From the NCBI RefSeq assembly GCF_000525995.1, contig NZ_AODL01000003.1, positions 1-64,000 of the forward strand: a stretch of 64,000 nt of DNA. The letters are read 5' to 3'. A program made the translations under genes and the position numbers. The notes under the pieces are model-generated. The model searched no databases, was not told the DNA's origin, and worked only from the letters and a program-made list of their open reading frames with translations. How positions within the stretch are numbered: the stretch's first letter is position 1; each line of letters begins with the position of its first letter. This DNA is from Paenilisteria riparia FSL S10-1204. Its GTDB lineage: Bacteria > Bacillota > Bacilli > Lactobacillales > Listeriaceae. Of this stretch, positions 27,718 through 36,658 are shown one piece after another.

Positions 27718-28914
27718 TTATTCGTAACGCAAGGATTCCATTGGGTCTAAATTAGCAGCTTTACTTGCTGGTAAGACAGCAGCCAAAATACTTATAATAA
27801 AGCTGATAGCAATACCGATAAGCATGAATAGGAAACTCACATTGATAACTCTTGCATCAAACATACCTTCCATAATGTTATTTCCAAAGAAGCCAATAAG
27901 CGCTGCGATAATAACCCCAATAACTCCGCTAGCAATACCAATAATAGCAGCTTCTACAAAGAAAATTCGTTTTATATCTTTTCGTCTTGCTCCAATTGCG
28001 CGTAAAATACCGATTTCTTTCGTTCTTTCTACGACACTTATATAGAGAACAACGACAATCATAATTGCAGAAACCAATAAGGAAATCCCAGCAATCCCTG
28101 CCAGTACAAATGTTGCGATGCTTAGATAGGTATTGACTTGATCCAAAATATTGCTGACACCAGTACCTGTAAAGCCTTTCTTCTCGAGCTCTTTTTCTAC
28201 AGTGGGCACTTGGTCCACATCATCAACCGTTACATTTAATTGGGTGGGAGCAAGTGTCAAATCTTGTGTTGCGTACATATCTTCTAACGCTTTATATGTG
28301 ACAAAAGCAGAATCTTGACTTAAAGAAGATTTTATAATGCCTGAAACCGTTAATTTACGCTCTAAAATGATGGGTACCTCAGATGAATCAACAGTTCTAA
28401 CATAGAAATTGACTTCTTTACCTATCGCTTGCTTCGAATTTTTCATAAGTTTATCTGCTATCGTATCAGATATTAGAATCTCCCCATCTTTAGGGAAGCT
28501 ACCAGCGACTAAGTCATCTTTATTCACACCACGATTTAATGTTTCCAAACTAATAATATCTGCAGACTCATTTTGATAATTAACAGAACTGCTAACATTT
28601 ATTGAGGCCACCTTTTCAACATTGTCCACATGATTTAGATTCTCTGCTGTACGGATGTCTTTATTTGTTAATGGCTTGACTTCCTGCAAAGGGTTTGGAA
28701 CAGCAGATGCTGATGTTTCTGCAGTTTTTGTCACTTGTATTAAATCAGGACTTAATTGCGCATTGATTTGATTGTTAATGTAGTTTGTTACGCCGCTCCC
28801 TAGGCCAAGCATGAGAATAACACTAAATATACCAATAGCCCCGCCTAAAGAAACAAGAATATTACGTTTTAAATTTAATCTTACATTTCTAAAAGCTATT
28901 TTCATGGCAGCCAA
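27718..28914 (-). CDS. MacB-type ABC transporter permease
   Basis: This 398-aa protein has one N-terminal helix, a large outside domain (about residues 45-270, MacB periplasmic-core type) and three C-terminal helices with an FtsX domain (ILRAIGARRKDIKRIFFVEAAIIG). This layout exports peptides, lipids or drugs, or acts as a mechanical transducer. It lies 40 bases after its ATPase gene on the same strand. No ligand can be assigned. Confidence 0.9.
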   Translation of the reverse strand: MAAMKIAFRNVRLNLKRNILVSLGGAIGIFSVILMLGLGSGVTNYINNQINAQLSPDLIQVTKTAETSASAVPNPLQEVKPLTNKDIRTAENLNHVDNVEKVASINVSSSVNYQNESADIISLETLNRGVNKDDLVAGSFPKDGEILISDTIADKLMKNSKQAIGKEVNFYVRTVDSSEVPIILERKLTVSGIIKSSLSQDSAFVTYKALEDMYATQDLTLAPTQLNVTVDDVDQVPTVEKELEKKGFTGTGVSNILDQVNTYLSIATFVLAGIAGISLLVSAIMIVVVLYISVVERTKEIGILRAIGARRKDIKRIFFVEAAIIGIASGVIGVIIAALIGFFGNNIMEGMFDARVINVSFLFMLIGIAISFIISILAAVLPASKAANLDPMESLRYE

Positions 28915-28954
28915 TAGAGGAAGGCTTTTTGTTTTTGCATGATGTTCTTCTGGT

Positions 28955-29656
28955 TCAGACGGGTAGGCTTCTTTTTTTTATGTCTTCCTGAACAATTTTA
29001 CCATCTTCCATTGTAATAACACGTGTACTATAATCTGCTACACTTTGCGAATGCGTTACAGCAATGACAAGTTTTCCTTGTTTCGCAATATCATCTAGTA
29101 TATGCATGATTTGCGTACTATTTTTCTTGTCTAAAGCACCTGTGGGTTCATCCGCTAATATAATATCCGGGTCGTTAGATAAGGCTCGTGCTATGGCAAC
29201 ACGCTGTTTTTGACCACCAGATAGCTGGCTGGGACGTTTATGCAAATGTTCGCTAAGACCTAAATCAGTTAAAATTTGTTTTGCTTTTGCTATTCGTTCC
29301 AGACGCGGTACATCCGTCATTTGCATAGTCAATGTTACGTTATCCAAGACCGAAAGATGGCTAATCAAGTTAAAATTTTGAAAAATAAAGCCGATTTTCA
29401 GTTTTCGATAATCATCAAGCTGTTTCTCTTTCTTTTGTCTTAATGTACCGCCATCAATCATTACATCACCAGTGTAATCTTGATCCATGCCGCCAATAAT
29501 ATTCATTAATGTGGACTTTCCACTTCCTGATTCACCTAAAATAGAAACAAATTCACCGCGTTCAAAACCTACTGTGATGTCATGCAAAACAGGTACACGC
29601 TCTTTATTTCCTAGTGAATATGATTTAGCAATATGATGCAATTGAAGATATGACAT
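28955..29656 (-). CDS. LolD/MacB-type ABC transporter ATPase
   Basis: This 233-aa ATPase has Walker A GESGSGKST, Q-loop FIFQNFNLI, signature LSGGQKQR, and Walker B IILADEPTGALD. It is the first gene of the operon with the permease. AAGGAGGAGG precedes the ATG. The promoter upstream is framed by two palindromic operators, so expression is expected to be tightly controlled. Confidence 0.92.
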   Translation of the reverse strand: MSYLQLHHIAKSYSLGNKERVPVLHDITVGFERGEFVSILGESGSGKSTLMNIIGGMDQDYTGDVMIDGGTLRQKKEKQLDDYRKLKIGFIFQNFNLISHLSVLDNVTLTMQMTDVPRLERIAKAKQILTDLGLSEHLHKRPSQLSGGQKQRVAIARALSNDPDIILADEPTGALDKKNSTQIMHILDDIAKQGKLVIAVTHSQSVADYSTRVITMEDGKIVQEDIKKRSLPV

Positions 29657-29675
29657 AATTTCCTCCTCCTTAAAA

Positions 29676-29730
29676 GGACAGTTGTCCCTTTTGTGTAAAT
29701 AAATATATCAAAAAAACGGACAATTGTCAA
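29676..29730 (-). promoter_or_regulatory. ABC operon promoter with twin palindromic operators
   Basis: On the minus strand, TTGACA (29725-29730) and TATATT (29702-29707) are 17 bases apart. One palindrome, GGACAATTGTCA (29718-29729), covers the -35. A second, GGACAGTTGTCC (29676-29687), lies just downstream of the start of transcription. Their centres are 42 bases apart, four helical turns. This is a classic repressor layout and fits a TetR-family dimer pair. Confidence 0.82.
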
Positions 29731-29858
29731 CTTTTTGATGAACAAGGCAAAAATGATCGGTTTCTTAAGGTTAAATCGTAAACTAAATCCATGACAACTA
29801 TTCCAAAATGCATCCAATAATATTAAAAATAGGAAGCATTTTAGCATGGGAAGCCTGA

Positions 29859-30048
29859 TTTGAAGTGCTAGATAAAGAACGCCTCATTCAGAAAACAACA
29901 TTCGGCGCAAATCTACAAGTCATAGCGAATTTCTCGAACAAGAATTTTGAATACGAAAAGAAAAAAAACCTACAAATAGCGCGATGATTGTGCAAGACGA
30001 GAAGAACAAGATAATTTCTACAGAAAACCTTAATTCATAATAACGCGA
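29859..30048 (+). pseudogene. Decayed 3' end of an unidentified gene
   Basis: One frame reads FEVLDKERLIQKTTFG then NLQVIANFSNKNFEYE until about 29985. A second frame then gives VQDEKNKIISTENLNS and a stop at about 30047. The first part resembles the C-terminal beta-domain of some glycoside hydrolases. The rest of the gene is absent. It ends directly before CRISPR leader 2. The remaining part of the gap from 29731 shows nothing else. Confidence 0.45.
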
Positions 30049-30053
30049 AAAAA

Positions 30054-30106
30054 AAATCTGTCGACCTCTAGTAGCGTAAAATAATGGGGGGCATCGACAG
30101 ATTTTT
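30054..30106. terminator. Hairpin at the start of CRISPR leader 2
   Basis: AAATCTGTCGA pairs with TCGACAGATTT, with the same loop words (CCTCTAGTAGCG and GGGGGGCA) as the hairpin after gltD. It can terminate in both directions and appears to be a fixed part of the duplicated leader. Confidence 0.75.
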
Positions 30107-30192
30107 GTTATGCATTGGTACTAAAGAGTTTAAGCCTATTTTCGAAGATCTGATTGTAAGGTTAGAGAGCGGAAATTTAGGATTTGGCTGCC

Positions 30193-30248
30193 GGTCGACA
30201 GATTTGGGTGTTTGAGGTATGATGGGAGTAGGCGTTGATGGGGTACCT
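30193..30248 (+). promoter_or_regulatory. CRISPR array 2 leader promoter
   Basis: TCGACA (30195-30200) and TATGAT (30218-30223) lie 17 bases apart. The sequence from GGTCGACAGATTT to GGGTACCT before the first repeat is largely shared with leader 1. Confidence 0.7.
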
Positions 30249-31904
30249 GTTTTTATCTAAGTAATGTGAAATGTAAATAACGATCGACTAATGACAAGTT
30301 AAAGTTATCCATGTTTTTATCTAAGTAATGTGAAATGTAAATCATACAGTGATATGACCTATAACCCCTGCCATCCGACTGTTTTTATCTAAGTAATGTG
30401 AAATGTAAATACGAAGGTCATGTTTGACATTGTCTAGTTTGTGTTGTGTTTTTATCTAAGTAATGTGAAATGTAAATCGAATCGTACATGTGTAGCTTAC
30501 CTAGAGTATCTTCGTTTTTATCTAAGTAATGTGAAATGTAAATAAAATAAAATCTGGAAAACAAAATTCACCCGCTCCGTTTTTATCTAAGTAATGTGAA
30601 ATGTAAATATAATCGTAACGCATTTGTTGTACTTCTTCTTTTGTGTTTTTATCTAAGTAATGTGAAATGTAAATACGGTCTATACGTCCAATCTGCCATT
30701 GACGCAAAGTTTTTATCTAAGTAATGTGAAATGTAAATAGTTTTATTGACGACTATATAAAAAATAGTCCGCGTTTTTATCTAAGTAATGTGAAATGTAA
30801 ATGAAAATGCCATGAATGATATTGAAGGTATTTACGGTCGTGTTTTTATCTAAGTAATGTGAAATGTAAATATTTTTATGCCAATCTTGATTTTTGCAGC
30901 TGGTATCGTTTTTATCTAAGTAATGTGAAATGTAAATAAAGATGTGTACGAAAAGTACCTTCAATGGTTTGAGTTTTTATCTAAGTAATGTGAAATGTAA
31001 ATGTGCAACGATTACACCTTTTGCTCCTAACTGGATTTGTTTTTATCTAAGTAATGTGAAATGTAAATTCCATACGCCACCTTCACTTATTACTTTTCCA
31101 TCTTCATTTTTATCTAAGTAATGTGAAATGTAAATAGCTTGCTATTTGTTGTTATGTGTGTTAGCATGTGTATTTTTATCTAAGTAATGTGAAATGTAAA
31201 TAAAATTTTAAGGTATCATATGGTTTATTGGGGACAGATTTTTATCTAAGTAATGTGAAATGTAAATACAAAATATTGCAGGGAGGAGGGAGTGATAGTG
31301 CATTTTTATCTAAGTAATGTGAAATGTAAATGTGCTCTACGAACTACATCCCCGAACTTGAATTCGTTTTTATCTAAGTAATGTGAAATGTAAATATGCT
31401 AAGGAAAAATATAGTTTGCCTCCAGTTTTAGGTTTTTATCTAAGTAATGTGAAATGTAAATCCTTTTTCAGTCGCGGCTTTTCTTCCCGCCGCAATGGGT
31501 TTTTATCTAAGTAATGTGAAATGTAAATGCCCACGATTCATTGTTTCCGATTCAGAAAGTCATTGGTTTTTATCTAAGTAATGTGAAATGTAAATACCTC
31601 CCTACCCGCTGGGTACAAGGTAGTTGATAATGTTTTTATCTAAGTAATGTGAAATGTAAATCCAGTGATACCAACGCTTATCATCCCGCCACCGCTGTTT
31701 TTATCTAAGTAATGTGAAATGTAAATATTCCGATCGTCACGAATAATCGTAATTCATTCAAGTTTTTATCTAAGTAATGTGAAATGTAAATCAGCGTGTC
31801 GTGGACTATGTATTGCTACTTTTGAACGGTTTTTATCTAAGCAATGTGAAAAGTAAATAAGAACGACAACAATGACAATGTTTTTATCCAACCCCAATGT
31901 AAAT
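30249..31904 (+). CRISPR. Orphan CRISPR array 2 (25 repeats plus one truncated)
   Basis: Thirty-base repeats begin GTTTTTATCTAAGTAATGTG and end AAATGTAAAT. They differ from array 1 at two fixed positions (16 and 21). First copy 30249, last full copy 31829; period about 66 bases; spacers 34-39. The four copies at 31106-31331 start with A instead of G. The copy at 31829 is mutated and a 25-base stub at 31880 closes the array, so decay is again at the right end. Many spacers read as open coding sequence in one frame, as expected of phage or plasmid DNA. No cas genes are in the window. Confidence 0.97.
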
Positions 31905-32090
31905 ATGAGACTCCCTCATAAACATAACATCCCCCAACCAAATAAACTATAAGCAACCACTAAACTCCCCAAAGTCTATAAGTGTTTTTTGTCATGTTCA
32001 AAAAACTATAAACTTGCTTACTGTAAATGAAACAAATAGGAAGTATAGAATATATTTCATACATTTAGAAAATATTTTGGTGAAAAACCA
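31905..32090. other. Intergenic region before the nanE operon
   Basis: AT-rich, with no gene. An imperfect palindrome TATAGAATATATTTCATA (32044-32061) lies upstream of the promoter and may be an RpiR-type operator for the regulator at 36659; this is a guess from position. Confidence 0.35.
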
Positions 32091-32119
32091 TTTACAAAAA
32101 TAAAATAATAGTGTAAAAT
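32091..32119 (+). promoter_or_regulatory. Promoter of the nanE-PTS operon
   Basis: TTTACA (32091-32096) and TAAAAT (32114-32119) are 17 bases apart, 23 bases before the nanE start and its AAAGGAG. Confidence 0.7.
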
Positions 32120-32141
32120 TCTTTCTGAAAGGAGCGTTACG

Positions 32142-32814
32142 ATGAATATTAATACATTAAAAGGACAATTGATAGTATCTTGCCAAGCTTTAGAAGGTGA
32201 ACCTTTGCACAGTTCCATGATTATGGCGCGAATGGCGCTTGCTGCTAAAGAAGGTGGTGCTAAAGGAATTCGAGCAAATTCTCCGGAAGACATTCAAGCA
32301 ATCAAAGAACTAGTGGATTTACCTATCATTGGCATTTGGAAACGCGATTATGAAGGTTCGAATGTGTATATTACTGCTACAAAGTACGAAGTGAAAGCGC
32401 TTCTTGAAACAGATGCCGAAATTATTGCACTGGATGCCACAAAACAAAAAAAGACCAAATGATGAAAAGCTAAGTGATTTATTAGCTCTAATTCATCAGC
32501 ACAATCGCTTAGCAATGGCTGATATTTCTACTTTGGAAGAAGCAATAGAAGCAGACAGATTAGGTTTTGATCTTATTTCAACAACGCTTGCTGGGTACAC
32601 GCCATATTCCAAAGTGACAACAGAACCAGATTTTGAATTACTAGAAAATATTGTGAAAAATGTCTCCGCGCCTGTAATAATGGAAGGGCATACAAGCAAG
32701 CCAGAACATGTAACAGAAGCACTAAAAAAAGGAGCATTTGCAACTGTCGTGGGTTCCATTATTACGCGCCCAAAATTAATAACAGAACGATATGTAAATG
32801 CAACGAAATGGTAG
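32142..32814 (+). pseudogene. nanE: N-acetylmannosamine-6-phosphate 2-epimerase NanE, frameshifted
   Basis: NanE converts ManNAc-6-P to GlcNAc-6-P. The first frame covers residues 1-104 ([16 protein letters not shown], then [13 protein letters not shown], then IIGIWKRDY, then IIALDAT) and stops at 32462. The second frame picks up at LDATKQKRPND and runs to the end (MADISTLEEAIEA, then LAGYTPYS, then VIMEGHT, then VVGSIITRP). A run of seven A at 32446-32452 is one longer than the coding frame needs. Apart from that single base the gene is complete, so a sequencing slip is as likely as a real mutation. Confidence 0.88.
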
Positions 32815-32823
32815 GTTATAACA

Positions 32824-33627
32824 ATGAATGATGTTTTATTAGTTTGTGATTTAGACGGCACATTGCTTGATATTAACGGTCAAATCGATCAAGTGAGTTT
32901 TAACAAAATCAAGAAATTTTGCGAAGATGGCGGGCATTTTGTTATTTGTACAGGCAGAATGGATACGGATATTCAATACGTAGAACAAAAGCTAGGATTT
33001 GCAGGAGAATACCGTATTAGTCAAAATGGTGCGGTAATTAAAGATAAGGACAATCAGTCTATATTACTTGAAACAATCCCATCTGAATACATTCCAGCAC
33101 TAAACGATGCAATTTTTTCTGAAGGTTTACGAACGGAAGTATCTGATGAAAATAATCGCCATTTTCCAAGTCCAAGAAAACCAGAAGAAGTAGCAGAATT
33201 CGTGGATTCCTCTAAAATTATAGAAGACTTACCTGCCTCTATTTTAGCAGGGGAGATTGAACCAACCATTTATTTAACGTTCGGTAATGAACAATCATTT
33301 CTGCCAATAAAATTAGCTATAGCAAACAGTTTGGGAGAAAACAAAGTAACGGTTATTCAAACAAGCCCGACATCTTTAGAAGTATTGTCCAATAAAGTTT
33401 CTAAAGGAAAAGCCGTGGAATTAATTCGAAAAAAATTAGGAATTGTATCTGACAGCCTATATGTAGTAGGTGATGCTGAAAGTGATGTATCAATGTTTAC
33501 ACTAACCGAACATGCATATGCTGTTCAAGAAGCAGAAGAAGCTATTTGCGAACAAGCGAATTATTATCGAAAAACGGTAGGCGATGTTGTGGCAGATATT
33601 TATAAACAAAAAAAAGGAGGAGAACAG
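32824..33627 (+). CDS. Cof-type HAD sugar-phosphatase
   Basis: A HAD phosphatase of about 268 aa. Motif I is VCDLDGTLL, with a C2-type cap. The late motifs are SKGKAVELI and VVGDAESDVSMF. As written, its frame continues without a stop into the DUF4127 protein, giving one 776-aa chain. The junction however holds a perfect ribosome site (AAAGGAGG) and ATG for the next gene. Taking one A from the run of eight at 33608-33615 would end the HAD protein in a TGA overlapping that ATG. Two separate, coupled genes are therefore more likely. Confidence 0.8.
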
Positions 33628-35154
33628 ATGAATATTTTGTATGTTCCACTAGATGAACGGCCATGTAATGCTATTTATCCCGAACAAGCGGCATCCGTAA
33701 ACCAAGCTATTCATGTACTTTGTGTGCCCCAAGAATTATTGGGAAACAAAAAGAAGCCAGCCAATGTTCAAGCAATTCGACGTTTTGTTAAAGAGAACAT
33801 GGAGCAATGTTCTTATGCTGTTATCTCCGCAGAAATGCTACTTTATGGAGGTTTGTTGCCATCCCGTCTGCACCATTTTACAGAGGCAGATTTAGCCGAC
33901 TATGAAGCATTTTTACGCGAATTGAAGAACGATTTTCCGGATAAGAAAATTTTCCTTTCTAACTTAATAATGCGTACTCCTAAATATAATAGTGCAGATG
34001 AAGAGCCTGATTACTATGAAAAATATGGGGCAGCCATTTTCCGCTATGGTTGGTTGAAAGACAAGGCAAATAGAGAAACTTTAGATGAACAGGAAGAGCA
34101 CGAATGGCGCCAATTAGAAGAAATATTACCGCAAGATATTATCTGTGATTATGAAACACGAAGAGCATTTAATGTACAGGTGAACCTTTTGCATGTCTCA
34201 CTAGTCTCTGAAAATATCCTTTCTTTTGTCAGCATTCCGCAAGATGATTCCGCTCCGTATGGCTATACAGCAATGGACCAAAGCAAGGTTTATAGTGAGA
34301 TTGCTACTAAGAGGTTGAAGGATAAAATCATGGTATATCCTGGTGCAGATGAAGTAGGTTTTACTTTACTAGCACGTGCATATAACGATTACTTGCAGAA
34401 AACACCACGTCTATTTGTAAGATATAGTTCTACTTTAGGAGCCCAGCTCGTTCCTTTATACGAAGATCGTCCAATAAATGAGAGTTTGAAGGCTCATGTC
34501 TTAGCAGCTGGTTTTCAGTTGGTAGAAGATGTGAAAGATGCTGATTTTGTGCTTGCATATAATACGCCAGGCAAAAGAATGCAAGAATCGTGGGATCAGT
34601 TAACAATAAAAGATGTCACATATGATAGCTACCGGCACTTATTAAGTTTTGTTTTGCAAATTCAAGCAGATTTGTCTGCTGGTAAAAAGATTGGTATTTG
34701 TGATGCTGCATTTGCAAATGGTGGCGAAATCGAACTCATCGAACTATTAGATGAAAAAGCTATTTTAGAAGAAATTTTAAGTTATAAAGCTTGGAATACG
34801 AACTGTAACTCGTTAGGAAGCAGTCTTGGGGCCTTAGCATTTTGCCAAGAGACGTTTAGTACAATGAAGGTGAAAGAAAATCTGTTGGCGAACATTTATG
34901 AAGACCTGTTTTACCAAGCGATTATTCGCAAACAAATAACAGATCATATTTTACCAGAAAAAGGACTGAATTATTTTTATTTAGGAGAAAAGTCAGCTGA
35001 AATCAGTGAGACGGTTATAGCATCTATTCAAGAGTATCAGTGTTCTATGTTGAAAAATAGCTTTATGAAAGAAAATTTTACGATTGACAAGGTAACTTTT
35101 CCTTGGAATCGAATGTTTGAAATTGCATGTACAGTTAAAAATAAGGAGAGTTAA
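33628..35154 (+). CDS. DUF4127 family protein
   Basis: This protein of about 508 aa starts MNILYVPLDERPCN, the hallmark N-terminus of DUF4127. It contains SAEMLLYGGLLPSR, NLIMRTP, YPGADEVGFTLLAR and a C-terminal AWNTNCNSLGSSLG, all typical of the family. No biochemical activity is established to my knowledge. AAGGAGG lies 7 bases before the ATG. Its place between a sugar phosphatase and a PTS permease in a nanE operon points to a role in handling an amino sugar or its glycoside, by context only. See the HAD entry for the apparent fusion. Confidence 0.85.
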   Translation: MNILYVPLDERPCNAIYPEQAASVNQAIHVLCVPQELLGNKKKPANVQAIRRFVKENMEQCSYAVISAEMLLYGGLLPSRLHHFTEADLADYEAFLRELKNDFPDKKIFLSNLIMRTPKYNSADEEPDYYEKYGAAIFRYGWLKDKANRETLDEQEEHEWRQLEEILPQDIICDYETRRAFNVQVNLLHVSLVSENILSFVSIPQDDSAPYGYTAMDQSKVYSEIATKRLKDKIMVYPGADEVGFTLLARAYNDYLQKTPRLFVRYSSTLGAQLVPLYEDRPINESLKAHVLAAGFQLVEDVKDADFVLAYNTPGKRMQESWDQLTIKDVTYDSYRHLLSFVLQIQADLSAGKKIGICDAAFANGGEIELIELLDEKAILEEILSYKAWNTNCNSLGSSLGALAFCQETFSTMKVKENLLANIYEDLFYQAIIRKQITDHILPEKGLNYFYLGEKSAEISETVIASIQEYQCSMLKNSFMKENFTIDKVTFPWNRMFEIACTVKNKES

Positions 35155-35156
35155 AA

Positions 35157-36488
35157 ATGAGTAAATCGAATGCTTTTATTGATAAATTATTGATTTTTGC
35201 AAATAAATTTTCAAGTCAGCGTCATATCGCAGCTATTCGTGATGGTTTCGTAACCCTCATTCCGATAACAATTATTGCTTCTTTTTGGGTATTAGTGAAT
35301 AATCTTATTTTAAGCCCTACGAATGGTTTACTAAAGAACTTTGATGCTGCCATTAAATGGGCGGATTTAGGAAATCAAATTTATAACGGAACGCTTGGTA
35401 TTATGGCGCTTATGATTGCTGTAACCATAGGCTACAAATTAGCAGTCAGCTATGGCGACGAGGGATTAATCGGTGCTGTGATGGGCTTAGTTTCATATAT
35501 GATCGTTTTACCTGCCCAAAATATAATAGCCGATGTAAATGGCAAAACATTCACCGTAGCAGCAACATTGACACAAACGCAAACTAGCGCAACAGGTATG
35601 TTTTTAGCGATTATTGCAACATTATTATCCGTAACTTGGTTAAATAAATTTTCTAAAATAGAACGATTGAAAATAAGAATGCCAGATAGTGTACCAGAAT
35701 CTATTGCTAAGTCATTTAATGTGTTAATTCCGATTTTCTTTGTAACACTTATCCTCGGATTGATTGAAGTGCTTATTGTCTGGATATTTAACACGAATAT
35801 TCCTGCCCTTATCCTCACATTTTTCCAAGCGCCATTGGTTGCTTCTTTCCAATCGATTGGAGGGCTTTTACTCTATGTGTGCTTTAGTAATTTGCTTTGG
35901 GCGTTTGGGCTACATGGTACGTTTATTTTAGGCTCCATCGGGGAACCTATTATGTTAACAGCGATTCAAGAAAATATGGAGGCATTAAAAAAGGGAATCG
36001 AACTACCGAATATTGTAACAAAGCCTTTCCTAGATTCATTTGGTTGGATGGGTGGAGGCGGTATGATTATCTGTCTAGTAATAGCGATTATGATTGCATC
36101 AAGAAGAGAAGATTACCGCTCCATTACAAAAGTCGGGATCGTTCCATCACTATTTAATGTTAGTGAACCATTAATGTTTGGTTTACCAGTCGTATTTAAT
36201 CCTCTTTTAGGTGTTCCTTTAATTGTTGTTCCAGCAGTAACGGTAACGATTGCCTACTATGCCACTGCACTAGGATGGATTGCGAAAACTTCTGTCCTTA
36301 TCCCATGGACAACGCCACCAGTAATTTCAGGATATTTAGCAACCAATGGTGATTGGCGTGCAGCAGTTTTACAAATCATTTTAATCGCAATTGGAGTGTT
36401 GATTTACCTTCCATTTGTGAAAGCATCCAATAAAGCAGTTATAAAAGAAACTACAAAACTAAGCAGAAAAGAAAATATTAAAAAATGA
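35157..36488 (+). CDS. PTS IIC permease, lactose/cellobiose family
   Basis: This 443-aa membrane subunit has about ten helices. It opens with FSSQRHIAAIRDGFVTLIPITI, typical of the Lac/cellobiose IIC group, and carries the substrate-site loops GLHGTFILG and NVSEPLMFGLPVVFNP. It starts two bases after DUF4127. No IIA or IIB gene is nearby, so it must borrow those subunits, perhaps from the operon at 42905-45004. The neighbouring nanE suggests an amino-sugar substrate. Confidence 0.88.
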   Translation: MSKSNAFIDKLLIFANKFSSQRHIAAIRDGFVTLIPITIIASFWVLVNNLILSPTNGLLKNFDAAIKWADLGNQIYNGTLGIMALMIAVTIGYKLAVSYGDEGLIGAVMGLVSYMIVLPAQNIIADVNGKTFTVAATLTQTQTSATGMFLAIIATLLSVTWLNKFSKIERLKIRMPDSVPESIAKSFNVLIPIFFVTLILGLIEVLIVWIFNTNIPALILTFFQAPLVASFQSIGGLLLYVCFSNLLWAFGLHGTFILGSIGEPIMLTAIQENMEALKKGIELPNIVTKPFLDSFGWMGGGGMIICLVIAIMIASRREDYRSITKVGIVPSLFNVSEPLMFGLPVVFNPLLGVPLIVVPAVTVTIAYYATALGWIAKTSVLIPWTTPPVISGYLATNGDWRAAVLQIILIAIGVLIYLPFVKASNKAVIKETTKLSRKENIKK

Positions 36489-36542
36489 CTAAAACATCGC
36501 TGCTCATCAAGAATGAACACGTGCCTATTAGTCGCTAAATAT

Positions 36543-36580
36543 AAAAAGGCTATGCTTGATAATACAAGTGTAGCCTTTTT
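36543..36580 (+). terminator. Terminator of the nanE-PTS operon
   Basis: AAAAAGGCTA pairs perfectly with TAGCCTTTTT, with an inner CTTG/CAAG pairing. Confidence 0.85.
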
Positions 36581-36658
36581 GCTGATGAGCTTGAATTAGA
36601 TAATTCCAGAACCATTTAGTATAATAGAAGAAAGACATATCATAATTGAGGTGAGAGC

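Noticed and set aside
27573..27755. 60-codon plus-strand ORF in the tetR-ABC gap
   Set aside because: No ribosome site; it overlaps the end of the permease gene and a probable terminator.
30522..30964. Minus-strand ORFs in array 2 with repeated IYISHYLDKN peptides
   Set aside because: They are translations of repeats and spacers, with no start signals.
25978..31904. Cas9-type system with tracrRNA in the leader
   Set aside because: No anti-repeat stretch long enough to be a tracrRNA and no cas9-like gene in the window; the repeat resembles Listeria rliB/type I-B.
33608..33630. Genuine novel HAD-DUF4127 fusion enzyme
   Set aside because: The joint has a full ribosome site and ATG, and one A too many in a run of eight explains the fusion.
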